The notes under the pieces are model-generated. The model saw only the letters and a list, made by a program, of their open reading frames with translations, did no database searches and was not told the origin of the DNA. Position numbers and translations under genes: made by a program. This document shows, piece by piece, positions 27,675-36,862 of a stretch of DNA of 64,000 nt (positions within the stretch are counted from its first letter, which is position 1; each line of letters opens with the position of its first letter). This DNA is from Rhodopseudomonas pentothenatexigens (GTDB lineage: Bacteria > Pseudomonadota > Alphaproteobacteria > Rhizobiales > Xanthobacteraceae). The DNA is taken from the NCBI RefSeq assembly GCF_900218015.1, contig NZ_UFQQ01000002.1, positions 254,552 to 318,551 of the forward strand. Direction: 5' to 3'.

Positions 27675-28925
27675 ATGATCGGATCGGGCATGATCAAAGC
27701 CGGCGCCTCTCGCAGGGCTGTCGTTGTCGGATGCCTGCTGCTTGCAGCGGGGGCATCGTATTGGGGATGGCAGCGCATCTCGGGCGAGCGCCCCCTCGGC
27801 GCACCGCCCGCGGCGACGCAAGCCCGCTCCGGCGGCGCAGCGGCGAAATCGGCGGCCGGCGTCCGCAGCGCGCCGGTTCCCGTCACGGTGGCAACGGCGG
27901 AGAAGACCGACTTTCCGGTGTATCTGAGCGGGCTCGGCACCGTGCAGGGCTTCAACACCGTGGTGGTGCGCAGCCGGGTCGACGGACAGATCGACCAGAT
28001 CGCCTTCAAGGAAGGCCAGATGGTCCAGGCCGGCGACCTGCTGGCGCAGATCGACCCGCGGCCGTTTCAGGCGACGCTGGATCAGGCCAAGGCCAAGAAG
28101 GCCCAGGACGAGGCCAATCTGGCCAACGCCAAGCTCGACCTCAGCCGCTCGGTCCGGCTCGGCGAATTCGCCACCAAGCAGCAGACCGACACCCAGCGCT
28201 CGACGGTGCAGCAACTCACCGCGCAGATCGAGGCCGACGAAGCCGCGATCGCCAACGCCCAGACCCAGCTCGACTACGCCACGATCCGCGCGCCGATCTC
28301 CGGCGTCACCGGGCTGCGCCAGGTCGACAAGGGCAACATCGTCAACGCCGCCAGCCAGACCGGCATCGTCACCATCGCCCAGATCGAGCCGATCGCGGTG
28401 ATCTTCACCGCGCCGGAAGAGCGGGTGTTCGACATCAACCGCGCGCAGGCCGCGCATCCCTTGCAGGTGATCGCGCTGTCGACCGACGGCAAGACCACCT
28501 TCGCCGAAGACGGAACGCTGGCGGTGGTCAACAACCAAGTCGACAGCAACAGCGGCACGGTGCGGCTGAAGGCGGTGTTCGCCAACAAGAACCACGCGCT
28601 GTGGCCTGGCCTGGCGGTGCAGACCCGGCTGCTGGTGAAGACCTTGAAGGACGTCGTGGTGGTGCCGAACGATGCGGTCCAGCACGGCACCGACGGGCTG
28701 TACGCCTACGCGGTCGACGCCGACAACAAGGCCGAACTGCGCAAGATCGCGGTCGGCGCCGCCAACCACCACAGCACGGTGATCGAGCGTGGTCTCGAAC
28801 CCGGCGACCGGGTGGTGGTCGGCGGTCAGTACAAGGTCAAGCCGGGATCGCTGCTGGCGTTCAAGGTCGCCGACAACGAGCCGGCCGCGCCGGGCTCGGC
28901 GCCGGCCGTGCCCACCGGGAAATAG
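27675..28925 (+). CDS. RND efflux periplasmic adaptor (membrane fusion protein, MdtA-like)
   Basis: A 416-residue adaptor. An N-terminal hydrophobic anchor (RAVVVGCLLLAAGASYWGW) is followed by a low-complexity Ala-rich linker. Then come the barrel-sandwich half RSRVDGQIDQIAFKEGQMVQ, a coiled-coil hairpin (about residues 140-210, rich in Ala/Gln/Glu with TQLDYATIRAPISGVTG), and the second lipoyl half and beta-barrel (VDSNSGTVRLKAVF, GLEPGDRVVVGGQYKV). It links the inner-membrane pump to an outer-membrane channel. Either ATG, 27675 or 27690 (MIKAGASRR), may be used. The pump gene starts 2 bases after the stop. No TolC-like outer-membrane gene is adjacent, so a shared channel is likely. Confidence 0.93.
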   Translation: MIGSGMIKAGASRRAVVVGCLLLAAGASYWGWQRISGERPLGAPPAATQARSGGAAAKSAAGVRSAPVPVTVATAEKTDFPVYLSGLGTVQGFNTVVVRSRVDGQIDQIAFKEGQMVQAGDLLAQIDPRPFQATLDQAKAKKAQDEANLANAKLDLSRSVRLGEFATKQQTDTQRSTVQQLTAQIEADEAAIANAQTQLDYATIRAPISGVTGLRQVDKGNIVNAASQTGIVTIAQIEPIAVIFTAPEERVFDINRAQAAHPLQVIALSTDGKTTFAEDGTLAVVNNQVDSNSGTVRLKAVFANKNHALWPGLAVQTRLLVKTLKDVVVVPNDAVQHGTDGLYAYAVDADNKAELRKIAVGAANHHSTVIERGLEPGDRVVVGGQYKVKPGSLLAFKVADNEPAAPGSAPAVPTGK

Positions 28926-28927
28926 CC

Positions 28928-31900
28928 ATGAACGGGATCTCGACGCCGTTCATCCGCTACCCGGTCGCAACCTCGCTGCTGATGGCGGGGATCCTGTTCC
29001 TCGGCCTGATCGCCTACCCGGCGCTGCCGGTGGCGCCGCTGCCGCAGGTCGACTTCCCGACCATCCAGATTTCCGCCAGCCTGCCCGGCGCCAGCCCGGA
29101 GACGATGGCCTCCTCGGTGGCGACGCCGCTGGAGCGCCAGCTCGCGCAGATCCCCGGCGTGTCGCAGATGACCTCGACGAGCTCGCTGGGCTCGACCGCG
29201 GTGACCATCCAGTTCGACCTCAACCGCAACATCGACGCCGCCGCCAACGACGTCCAGGCGGCGATCAACGCCGCCGGCGGCCAGTTGCCGAAGAACCTGC
29301 CGAACCCGCCGACCTATCGCAAGGTCAACCCGGCCGACGCGCCGATCCTGATCCTGTCGGCGACCTCCGACACCCTGCCGCTGACCACCGTCAGCGACAA
29401 CGCCGACACCAAGATCGCGCAGCAGATCAGCCAGATCTCCGGCGTCGCCCAGGTGTTCATCGGCGGTCAGCAGAAGCCGGCGATCCGCATCCAGGTCGAT
29501 CCCGCCAAGCTGATGGCCAAGGGGCTGTCGCTGGAGGAGGTGCGCAGCCAGATCGCGATCACCACCGTCGACAGCCCGAAGGGCACGCTCGACGCGCCGA
29601 CCAAGAGCTACACCATCTACGCCAACGACCAGCTCACCGAGTCCAAGGACTGGAACGACGTCATCCTCGCCTATCGCAACGGCGGCCCGCTGCGGATCCG
29701 CGACATCGGCCGCGCGGTGACCGGGCCGGAGGACGCCAAGACCGCGGCCTGGGCCAACGGCAAGCGCGGCGTGTTCCTGGTGGTGTTCAAGCAGCCCGGA
29801 GCCAACGTCATCGACACCGTCGATCACATCAAGGCGGAGCTGCCGCGGCTGGTCGCGGGCATCCCGCCGGCGATCAAGGTCGAGGTGATGAGCGACCGCA
29901 CCACCACGATCCGCGCTGCGGTCGAAGAGGTGCAGTTCACCCTGCTGCTCACCATCGCCCTGGTGGTGATGGTGATCTTCCTGTTCCTGCGCAGTTTCTG
30001 GGCCACCATCATCCCCAGCGTCACCGTGCCGCTGGCGCTGCTCGGCGCCTGCGCGCTGATGTGGGCGGCCGGCTACACGCTCGACAATTTGTCGCTGATG
30101 GCGCTGACGATCTCGGTCGGCTTCGTGGTCGACGACGCCATCGTGATGCTGGAGAATATCGCCCGTCACATCGAAGAGGGCGAGAAGCCCTACGCCGCGG
30201 CGCTGAAGGGCGCCCGCGAGATCGGCTTCACCATCGTTTCGATCAGCATTTCGCTGGTCGCGGTGCTGATCCCGCTGCTGTTCATGGGCGGCATCATCGG
30301 CCGGCTGTTCCGCGAATTCGCGGTGACGCTGGCGATGGCGATCGGGGTGTCGATGCTGGTGTCGCTGACGCTGACGCCGATGATGGCGTCGCGCTTCCTG
30401 CGGCCCGCGACCGAGGTCCGCCACGGCCGGCTGTATCGCTGGGTCGAGAACGGCTTCGACGCGATGCTGCGCGGCTACGAACGCGGCCTCGATCTGGTGC
30501 TGCGCTGGCGGCTTGCGACGCTGATGGTGTTCTTCGCCACCCTCGGGCTCTCGGTGTATCTGTTCGTCGCGATTCCGAAGGGGTTCTTCCCGCAGCAGGA
30601 CGTCGGCCTGATCACCGCCGCTTCGGAGGCCGCGCAGGACATCTCGTTCAGCGCGATGAAGCAGCGCCAGGAGGAACTCGGCGAGATCGTGATGGCCGAT
30701 CCGGACGTGTTCAGCATCGCGATGTTCATCGGCGGCAGCGGCAGCGCGCTCAACACCGGGCGGATGTACATCTCGCTGAAGCCGCGCGAGGAGCGCGCGG
30801 CGAGCGCCCAGGAGATCATCGCGCGGCTGCGGCCGAAGCTGGAGAAGGTCGAAGGCGCACGGCTGTTCATGCAGGCCGCGCAGGACGTGCGGCTCGGCGG
30901 CCGGCCGACCCGCACCCAGTTCGAATACACCCTGCAGGACGCCAATCTCGCCGAACTCAACGAATGGGCACCGAAGGTGCTGGCGAAGATGCAGAGCCTG
31001 CCGCAGCTCCGCGACGTCGCCACCGACCAGCAGACCGAAGGCACCACGCTGACGCTGACGATCGACCGCGACACCGCTTCGCGGTTCGGCATCAAGCCGC
31101 AACTGATCGACGATACGCTGTACGACGCGTTCGGCCAGCGCCAGGTGACGCAGTACTTCACCCAGGTGAACACCTACCGGATCATCCTGGAGGTGCTGCC
31201 GGAACTGCAGGGCCGGCTCGATACGCTGAACCAGATCTACATCAAATCCCCGACCAGCGGCGATCAGGTGCCGCTGTCGACCTTCGCCAAGTGGACCACG
31301 GTGCCGGTGCGGCCGCTGTCGATCAGCCATCAGGGCCAGTTCCCCGCCACCACGATCAGCTTCAATCTGGCGCAAGGCGTGGCGCTCGGCGAAGCCACCG
31401 CGGCGGTGCAGACGGCGATGGCCGAGATCGGCGCGCCGCCGACGCTGACCGGCAGCTTCCAGGGCACCGCGCAGGCGTTCCAGCAGTCGCTGTCGACCGT
31501 GCCGCTGCTGATCATCGCGGCGCTGGTGGTGGTCTATCTGATCCTCGGCATCCTGTACGAGAGCTACATCCACCCGCTGACGATTCTGTCGACCCTGCCC
31601 TCGGCCGGCGTCGGCGCGCTGGCGATGCTGATGCTGTTCGGCTTCGACTTCAGCCTGATCGCGCTGATCGGCATCATCCTGCTGATCGGCATCGTCAAGA
31701 AGAACGGCATCATGATGGTCGACTTCGCCATCACCGCCGAGCGCGACGAGCATCTCGATCCCGAGCAGGCGATCCGCAAGGCGGCGCTGCTGCGCTTCCG
31801 CCCGATCATGATGACCACGATGGCGGCGATGCTCGGCGGCGTGCCGCTGATGCTCGGCACCGGCACCGGCTCGGAGATCCGCCAGCCGCTCGGCTACGCC

Positions 31901-32062
31901 ATGGTCGGCGGCCTTTTGGTCAGCCAGGCGCTGACGCTGTTCACCACCCCGGTGGTCTACCTCTATCTCGACCGCCTCTCCAACGCGCTGACCAACTGGG
32001 GCCGCGCCCACATCCCGGTGGACGAGGACGAAGCCGGCGGGGTCAAGCAGGCGGCGGAGTGA
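28928..32062 (+). CDS. RND multidrug efflux pump, inner-membrane transporter (HAE1/MdtB-MdtC-like)
   Basis: A 1044-residue proton-driven transporter, the usual RND length. The start at 28928 (MNGISTPFIRYPVATSLLM) follows the adaptor stop by 2 bases. It shows the two-fold repeat: a first membrane segment, a large periplasmic loop with PGVSQMTSTSSLGSTAVTIQ, then the TM4 proton-relay pair VVDDAIVMLENIARHIEEG and LLFMGGIIGRLFREFAVTLA. In the second half, GIVKKNGIMMVDFAI and RFRPIMMTTMAAMLGGVPL match the family. MdtB/MdtC pumps carry similar PLPQVDFPTIQ near the N-terminus. Drugs, bile-like compounds or metals are possible substrates; the HAE1 type favours hydrophobic organic compounds. Confidence 0.95.
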   Translation: MNGISTPFIRYPVATSLLMAGILFLGLIAYPALPVAPLPQVDFPTIQISASLPGASPETMASSVATPLERQLAQIPGVSQMTSTSSLGSTAVTIQFDLNRNIDAAANDVQAAINAAGGQLPKNLPNPPTYRKVNPADAPILILSATSDTLPLTTVSDNADTKIAQQISQISGVAQVFIGGQQKPAIRIQVDPAKLMAKGLSLEEVRSQIAITTVDSPKGTLDAPTKSYTIYANDQLTESKDWNDVILAYRNGGPLRIRDIGRAVTGPEDAKTAAWANGKRGVFLVVFKQPGANVIDTVDHIKAELPRLVAGIPPAIKVEVMSDRTTTIRAAVEEVQFTLLLTIALVVMVIFLFLRSFWATIIPSVTVPLALLGACALMWAAGYTLDNLSLMALTISVGFVVDDAIVMLENIARHIEEGEKPYAAALKGAREIGFTIVSISISLVAVLIPLLFMGGIIGRLFREFAVTLAMAIGVSMLVSLTLTPMMASRFLRPATEVRHGRLYRWVENGFDAMLRGYERGLDLVLRWRLATLMVFFATLGLSVYLFVAIPKGFFPQQDVGLITAASEAAQDISFSAMKQRQEELGEIVMADPDVFSIAMFIGGSGSALNTGRMYISLKPREERAASAQEIIARLRPKLEKVEGARLFMQAAQDVRLGGRPTRTQFEYTLQDANLAELNEWAPKVLAKMQSLPQLRDVATDQQTEGTTLTLTIDRDTASRFGIKPQLIDDTLYDAFGQRQVTQYFTQVNTYRIILEVLPELQGRLDTLNQIYIKSPTSGDQVPLSTFAKWTTVPVRPLSISHQGQFPATTISFNLAQGVALGEATAAVQTAMAEIGAPPTLTGSFQGTAQAFQQSLSTVPLLIIAALVVVYLILGILYESYIHPLTILSTLPSAGVGALAMLMLFGFDFSLIALIGIILLIGIVKKNGIMMVDFAITAERDEHLDPEQAIRKAALLRFRPIMMTTMAAMLGGVPLMLGTGTGSEIRQPLGYAMVGGLLVSQALTLFTTPVVYLYLDRLSNALTNWGRAHIPVDEDEAGGVKQAAE

Positions 32063-32106
32063 AGCGAAGCGCGAATGAGCGAGGCGGTTCATCGCTCGAG
32101 CGCGCT

Positions 32107-32511
32107 CTATCGCGGATTGTCCAGAAACGGATTTTCGACGCGCAACGTGCCGAAGCTGCGGCCGTGCTGCAGGTCCTCGCTGTACAGCACCTCGCAGCCG
32201 GCCTCCTGCGCGGCAGCGACGATCAGCGCGTCGTAGAACGACAGCCGGTGGTCGCGCGCGAGCGCAACTGCAGCGACGTGGGTGCCCAGAGTGATCGGAC
32301 GCACGTCATCCAGCGCAGTGCGAAACTGCGCGAGCGCGATCTCGATCTGCGGCCAGTCCTGCCGCAGCTTGCGGCGCGCCACGTGGACGAATTCGTTGAG
32401 CACCTGAACGCTGGCCACCCCACCGCCGCGCAGGCAAGCGGCGGCGGTTGCCTGCCGCGGGTCCGACGTCGTGGTGTAGACCAAAACATTGGTATCGAAA
32501 AACGCCCTCAC
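32107..32511 (-). CDS. PIN-domain ribonuclease toxin (VapC-like)
   Basis: A 134-residue PIN protein. The acidic metal-binding residues can be picked out: Asp in FFDTNVLVY (residue 6), Glu in VLNEFVHV, Asp in SFYDALIVAAA and the C-terminal Asp in YSEDLQHG. PIN toxins cut RNA (often initiator tRNA or rRNA) when freed from their antitoxin. The start overlaps the antitoxin stop by 4 bases (32508-32511), a typical toxin-antitoxin arrangement. The stop faces the RND pump gene 45 bases away. Confidence 0.9.
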   Translation of the reverse strand: MRAFFDTNVLVYTTTSDPRQATAAACLRGGGVASVQVLNEFVHVARRKLRQDWPQIEIALAQFRTALDDVRPITLGTHVAAVALARDHRLSFYDALIVAAAQEAGCEVLYSEDLQHGRSFGTLRVENPFLDNPR

Positions 32512-32762
32512 CGCTCGTCCGTCTCGTCGCGATAGCGCTCGTTCGCCTCGTCGCGGTCGAACTTGTAATCAGGAGGCAGCGTCCATCTCAGCTTGGAAAG
32601 CCGCTCCAGCGCCGCTTTGCGCCGATCCTGCTTCTCGACCACCAGCGTTCGCTCGACGACGTCGACCACGTTGAGCTCGTCGCCCTCTTTCAGATCGAGC
32701 TTGTCCACCAGCGCAGTGGGCAGCCTGACGGCAAGGCTATTGCCCCATCTGGAGACCTTCAT
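32508..32762 (-). CDS. AbrB/MazE-type antitoxin
   Basis: An 84-residue DNA-binding antitoxin. The N-terminal swapped-hairpin AbrB domain is MKVSRWGNSLAVRLPTALVD, then EGDELNVVDVVERTLVVEK. A charged C-terminal tail (about residues 50-84, RRKAALERLSKLRWTLPPDY then many Asp/Glu/Arg) should wrap the toxin. I used the ATG at 32762 because GGAGGGTGCA precedes it directly; another ATG lies 12 bases upstream. It is encoded first, overlapping the PIN toxin gene, and probably represses its own promoter. Confidence 0.88.
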   Translation of the reverse strand: MKVSRWGNSLAVRLPTALVDKLDLKEGDELNVVDVVERTLVVEKQDRRKAALERLSKLRWTLPPDYKFDRDEANERYRDETDER

Positions 32763-33041
32763 TGCACCCTCCATGCTCCTGCCCGAATGTATATCATATG
32801 CAGGATATCCTAAACTTCAACCAGAGCGCGTGTTCGCCGCGCCCAGCCGATTGGCGCCGGCGGCGAGATCGGCTCCCGATCTCCCCATCTGTCGCCAGCA
32901 ACCCTCTTGCAGCGCGGAGCCGACGCAGCTAGAAGACCCGCACACCCGAGGTGCGTCGCGAACCACTCCCGCCGCGCCCGGCGCCGTGTCGAGTGTGCCC
33001 CGTGCAGCACTCTAATGCCTGATCCGTCAGCGCATTCTCGG

Positions 33042-33115
33042 TGGGGAATGGTGTAACGGTAGCACAACAGACTCTGACTCTGTTTGTCTTGGTTCGAATC
33101 CAGGTTCCCCAGCCA
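33042..33115 (+). tRNA. tRNA-Gln (anticodon CTG)
   Basis: A 74 base gene including an encoded CCA. The acceptor stem is TGGGGAA/TTCCCCA, the D arm is GTG...CAC, and the anticodon stem ACAGA/TCTGT frames the loop CTCTGAC with anticodon CTG (reads CAG). The T arm CTTGG TTCGAAT CCAGG is standard, and the discriminator base is G. It stands between a toxin-antitoxin pair and an Mrr-like nuclease gene, a location typical of insertion-prone tRNA genes. Confidence 0.97.
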
Positions 33116-33222
33116 AGTTAATCCGCTTTTTGTGAATTTGCGGGTAAACCGCACTCAGAACATCTTCTGGTTGCCATGCCGACGCGTTCGGCAGGTCATC
33201 GGAATCATGAGCTGGGGGAACG

Positions 33223-34131
33223 ATGGCAGAAATAACGCGAGGACGAACGGGCGAGCTTCTCCAAAAGCTCTTCTCGATTCTGATGGATGCGACCGAAGGC
33301 ATGCAAGCCAGCATTGCGCTGGCGCGGTTGGCCGAGTCGGTGACGCTTACTGAGTACGAAGCTGGCGTATATCCGAGCAGCGGCGTCCGCCGCTTCGAGC
33401 AAATCGTTCGCTTCGCGACGGTCGATTGCAGCAAGGCCGGGTGGCTCGTCAAACAGCGCGGGATATGGAGCCTCACGGAGGCAGGCCGCGCGGCCTATCG
33501 TTCCATCAAAGATCCGGCAGCGTTCTACAAGGAGGCCGTCAGACTGTATCGCGAGTGGGACGCTTCTCGAGGAAAGCCGACAACACCAGTCGACGAAAGC
33601 TCGGATGTGATCGTCGAAAACGGCGGGACGATTGAGAAGTCGGCCCAAATCACTTTTGAACAGGCCGAGGAGCAGGCGCAGAACGAGATCAGAACCTACC
33701 TCTCGTCGATCAACCCTTATGAACTGCAGCAGCTCGTCGCCGACCTGTTGAAGGCAATGGGCTACTATCCATCTTGGGTCTCGCCGCCTGGTCCCGATGG
33801 CGGCCTGGACATTGTTGCCCACCCTGATCCGCTCGGCACCCGCCCACCACGTATCAAAGTCCAGGTCAAACGCAATGCACAAGCCGTCGATGAGAGCGGA
33901 CTACGCGCGTTTCTTGCCTTGGTGAACGAGGATGATGCTGGCCTATTTGTGGCGATCGGCGGCTTCACGAAAGCGGCGCGGGATGCAGCACGAATGCAAG
34001 AGCGCCGCAAGATTACGCTCATCGATCTCGATCGCCTGCTCGAATTGTGGATAGAGCACTACGCAAAGCTCGACGATCTGGCACGCGAGCGGTTGCCATT
34101 GACGCCGATCTACTTTCTCACGCCACGATAA
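33223..34131 (+). CDS. Mrr-like type IV restriction endonuclease
   Basis: A 302-residue protein with an N-terminal winged-helix Mrr_N-like domain (about residues 10-90; YPSSGVRRFEQIVRFATVD, GWLVKQRGIWSLTEAG). The C-terminal PD-(D/E)xK domain starts near residue 165 (INPYELQQLVADLLKAMGYY). Catalytic residues are visible as Asp in GPDGGLDIVAH and the Gln/Lys pair in KVQVKRNAQ, the Mrr form of the motif. Mrr enzymes cut methylated foreign DNA. The gene starts 107 bases after tRNA-Gln, on the same strand, and its codon use is visibly less GC-biased than the flanking metabolic genes, suggesting acquisition. A hairpin (CTCGGG CTCC CCCGAG, 34135-34150) follows the stop. Confidence 0.88.
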   Translation: MAEITRGRTGELLQKLFSILMDATEGMQASIALARLAESVTLTEYEAGVYPSSGVRRFEQIVRFATVDCSKAGWLVKQRGIWSLTEAGRAAYRSIKDPAAFYKEAVRLYREWDASRGKPTTPVDESSDVIVENGGTIEKSAQITFEQAEEQAQNEIRTYLSSINPYELQQLVADLLKAMGYYPSWVSPPGPDGGLDIVAHPDPLGTRPPRIKVQVKRNAQAVDESGLRAFLALVNEDDAGLFVAIGGFTKAARDAARMQERRKITLIDLDRLLELWIEHYAKLDDLARERLPLTPIYFLTPR

Positions 34132-34200
34132 CCACTCGGGCTCCCCCGAGCGGGGTCCGAGCAGAAAAACTCTGCAGAGGTGAAACGAGACCGCGCCGTT

Positions 34201-35394
34201 TCACCCCTCTCCCACCGCCTTCGCCTCGACCAGCGCGTCGATCTCCGCGGTGCTGTAGCCGGCCTCCAGCAGCACTTCACGGGAATGTTCGCCGAGGCGC
34301 GGGGTCGGGCGGTGCAGGTTCGGCGGCGCTTCGGAAAAACGCGTCGCCGGGCGGGCCTGGCGGATGCTGCCTTCGCTCGGATGGTCGATCGCTTCGAACA
34401 GGCCGACCGCTTTGAGATGCTCCTGTTCGCCGATCTCGCTGATCTTGGCGAAGGCGGTGTGCGGCACGTCGAGGCGCAGCAGCAGCTCTTCCCACTCGGC
34501 GGTGGTGCGGCTCGGCGCGATCTCGGCCATCGCCGCATAGATCCTGTCGATGTTCTCCGCCCGCGCCACCGGGTCGCGCACCTGCAGCGTGTCGATCAGT
34601 TCGGGGCGGCCGACCGCCGCGAAGAACGCGCACCAATTGTCGCCTGAATACGGCAGCATCGTCATCCAGCCGTCCTTGGTGCGCACCGGCTTGCGCTCCT
34701 TCATCCGCTTGTAGCCGGCGGGGCCGATCGGCGGATCGAACGCATAACCGCCGAGCATCTCGATGCTGTTGAAGCCGGCGATGGTCTCCAGCATCGGCAC
34801 CTCGACGAGCTGGCCCCTGCCCGAGCGCTCGCGGCTGAACAGTGCCGCCGACACTGCGCCGGCCAGCGCCTGGCCGCAGATCTTGTCGCCGATCAGGCTG
34901 GGCACGAATTGCGGCTCGTCGTCCGAACCGATCGACGATGCCAGGCCCGAGGAAGCCTGGATGATCTCGTCGAACGCCGGCCGCGCCGCCCACGGCCCGT
35001 CCTGGCCGAAGCCGGTCGCAGCCGCGTAGATCAGCCGCGGGTTGAGCGCCGCGCATGCGTCGTAGCCGAAGCCGAGCCGCGCCATCGCGGCGGGGCGGAC
35101 GTTGGTCAGCAGCACGTCGGCGGTCGGAATCAGCCGCTGCAGCACCGTCTTGCCGTCCGGATGTTTGAGATCGAGCGCGAGGCTGCGCTTGTTGCGGTTC
35201 ACCGCCATGAACTGGCCGCTCATGCCGCGATTGCGAAACAGTCCGGCATAGCGCCACATGTCGCCGTCGAGGGTTTCGATCTTGACGACGTCGGCGCCCC
35301 AATCGCCGAGGATCTGCGCCGCATAGGGGCCGAACAGCACGCTGGTGAGGTCGAGAATGCGAATGCCGGCGAGCGGCCCGGTCGGTGCGGTCAT
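34201..35394 (-). CDS. Family III CoA-transferase (CaiB/BaiF)
   Basis: A 397-residue CoA-transferase. Markers in order are GPLAGIRILDLTSVLFGPYA, DWGADVVKIE, NRNKRSLALDLK, TNVRPAAMARLG, GFGQDGPWAARPAFDEIIQ (with the catalytic Asp), QLVEVPMLETIAGF and RPTPRLGEHSREVL. It transfers CoA to or from a carboxylate. It follows the DctM gene of a TRAP transporter by 131 bases on the same strand, so the imported acid may be activated here. It is a paralogue of the transferase at 4911-6128, sharing the long N-terminal and central motifs, but in a different operon. Confidence 0.93.
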   Translation of the reverse strand: MTAPTGPLAGIRILDLTSVLFGPYAAQILGDWGADVVKIETLDGDMWRYAGLFRNRGMSGQFMAVNRNKRSLALDLKHPDGKTVLQRLIPTADVLLTNVRPAAMARLGFGYDACAALNPRLIYAAATGFGQDGPWAARPAFDEIIQASSGLASSIGSDDEPQFVPSLIGDKICGQALAGAVSAALFSRERSGRGQLVEVPMLETIAGFNSIEMLGGYAFDPPIGPAGYKRMKERKPVRTKDGWMTMLPYSGDNWCAFFAAVGRPELIDTLQVRDPVARAENIDRIYAAMAEIAPSRTTAEWEELLLRLDVPHTAFAKISEIGEQEHLKAVGLFEAIDHPSEGSIRQARPATRFSEAPPNLHRPTPRLGEHSREVLLEAGYSTAEIDALVEAKAVGEG

Positions 35395-35525
35395 GGAGAA
35401 GCCGTTGTGATCGAAAGGACCATACAGGCCGGCGCGGCGGTGAGATGCGCCGCCGCGCGCGGATGCGCATGCGATCTTCGCAGGGCTCGGCGCGCGCGTC
35501 GGCGCCGCGCCCCGCGGGACCGCCC

Positions 35526-36848
35526 TCAGCCCGGCTTGCCGAAGAACAGGTTCGGGAAATACAGCGCGACGTCCGGGATCGCGATGATGATCAACACGCC
35601 GAGCATCGTCACCAGCACGTAGGGGATCACCGACCAGTAGATGTCGCTCATCGTGACGTCTGGCGGCGCCACCGCCTTCAGATAGAACAGGTTGAAGCCG
35701 AACGGCGGCGTCATGTAGCCGATCTCCATCATGATGATGAAGATCACCCCGAACCAGATCGGATCCCAGCCGTAGAGCTGCACCACCGGCAGAAACACCG
35801 GCAGCGTGATCAGCATGATGCCGACCGGGTCGAGCACCATGCCGAGCAGCAGCAGCACCGCCAGCATGAACGCCAGCGCGCCCCATTGCCCGCCGGGGAT
35901 CAGCGACATCATGTGGTTCATCAATTCGTTGGCGCCGAGCGTCGTATAGGCTGTCGAGAACGCGTGCGCGGCGAACAGGATCCACATCACCAGCGCGGTC
36001 AGCCGCAGCGTCTGCACCGCGGCGTCGTGCAGCACCGAGAACGACAATTTGCGATGCACCGCCGAGGCGATCAGCGCACCGAACACGCCGAGCGCCGCGG
36101 CCTCGGTCGGCGTCGCAAACCCGCCGAAGATCGCGCCGAGCACCAGGAACACGATGAACAGCGGCAGGAACACCGCGCGCAGCGAGCGCAGCTTCAGTCC
36201 CCAGTCGCCGCGCTCCTCGACCGGCAGCGCCGGCGCCAGCGCCGGGTTCAGCCAGGCGCGCACGAAGATGTAGATCGACACCAGCACGAACAGCAGGATG
36301 CCGGGGCCGATGCCGGAGGCGAACAGCCGGCCGACCGAGACTTCGGTCAAGAGCGCGTACAGCACCATCAGGATCGACGGCGGGATCAGGATGCCCCAGC
36401 CGCCGCCGCAATTGATCGCGCCGACCGCGAGCCGCTTGTCGTAGCCGCGCTCCAGCATCCGCGGCAGCGCGATCGTGCCCATCGTCACCACCGCCGCGCC
36501 GCTGATCCCGCTCATCGCCGCGAAGATCGCGCAGATCGCCACGGTGCCGATCGCCAGCCCGCCGCGGATCGCGCCGAACCAGACGTGCATCATCCGGTAC
36601 AGATCCTGCGCGACGCCGGACTTCTCCAGCAGCATCGCCATGTAGACGTACATCGGGATGGCGATCAGCGTGAAACTCGTCATCGAGTCCCAGAACTTCG
36701 ACGCCACCAGATAGAAGCCGACCGGCCCCATCGTGAAATACAGGAAGATCACCGAGATGCCGCCGAGCGTGAACACCAGCGGCGTGCCGATGAACAGAAA
36801 CACCAGCAGCGAACCAAAGAACAGAAGAGTGAGAATTTCCACTGACAC
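35526..36848 (-). CDS. dctM: TRAP transporter large permease (DctM)
   Basis: A 440-residue permease with about 12 membrane segments. I placed the start at the GTG of 36848, giving VSVEILTLLFFGSLLVFLF; a second GTG at 36842 also fits, and no ATG is near. DctM landmarks are GGLAIGTVAICAIFAAMSGI, GTIALPRMLERGYDKRLAVG, GWGILIPPSILMVLYALL and GTPLVFTLGGI near the N-terminus. It moves the substrate across the inner membrane with sodium. The gene order DctP, DctQ, DctM and the 14 base gap from DctQ are standard. Confidence 0.92.
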   Translation of the reverse strand: MSVEILTLLFFGSLLVFLFIGTPLVFTLGGISVIFLYFTMGPVGFYLVASKFWDSMTSFTLIAIPMYVYMAMLLEKSGVAQDLYRMMHVWFGAIRGGLAIGTVAICAIFAAMSGISGAAVVTMGTIALPRMLERGYDKRLAVGAINCGGGWGILIPPSILMVLYALLTEVSVGRLFASGIGPGILLFVLVSIYIFVRAWLNPALAPALPVEERGDWGLKLRSLRAVFLPLFIVFLVLGAIFGGFATPTEAAALGVFGALIASAVHRKLSFSVLHDAAVQTLRLTALVMWILFAAHAFSTAYTTLGANELMNHMMSLIPGGQWGALAFMLAVLLLLGMVLDPVGIMLITLPVFLPVVQLYGWDPIWFGVIFIIMMEIGYMTPPFGFNLFYLKAVAPPDVTMSDIYWSVIPYVLVTMLGVLIIIAIPDVALYFPNLFFGKPG

Positions 36849-36862
36849 GATGGCGGGTCCGA

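Noticed and set aside
28826..32092. Very long open frame antisense to the RND pump
   Set aside because: It is the antisense shadow of a high-GC gene, rich in Arg/His/Gln/Ala with no recognisable domain, and the sense frame is a clear RND transporter.
33042..34150. Search for an attachment-site duplication of the tRNA-Gln 3' end
   Set aside because: No second copy of the T-arm/acceptor sequence was seen downstream of the Mrr-like gene, and no integrase is present.
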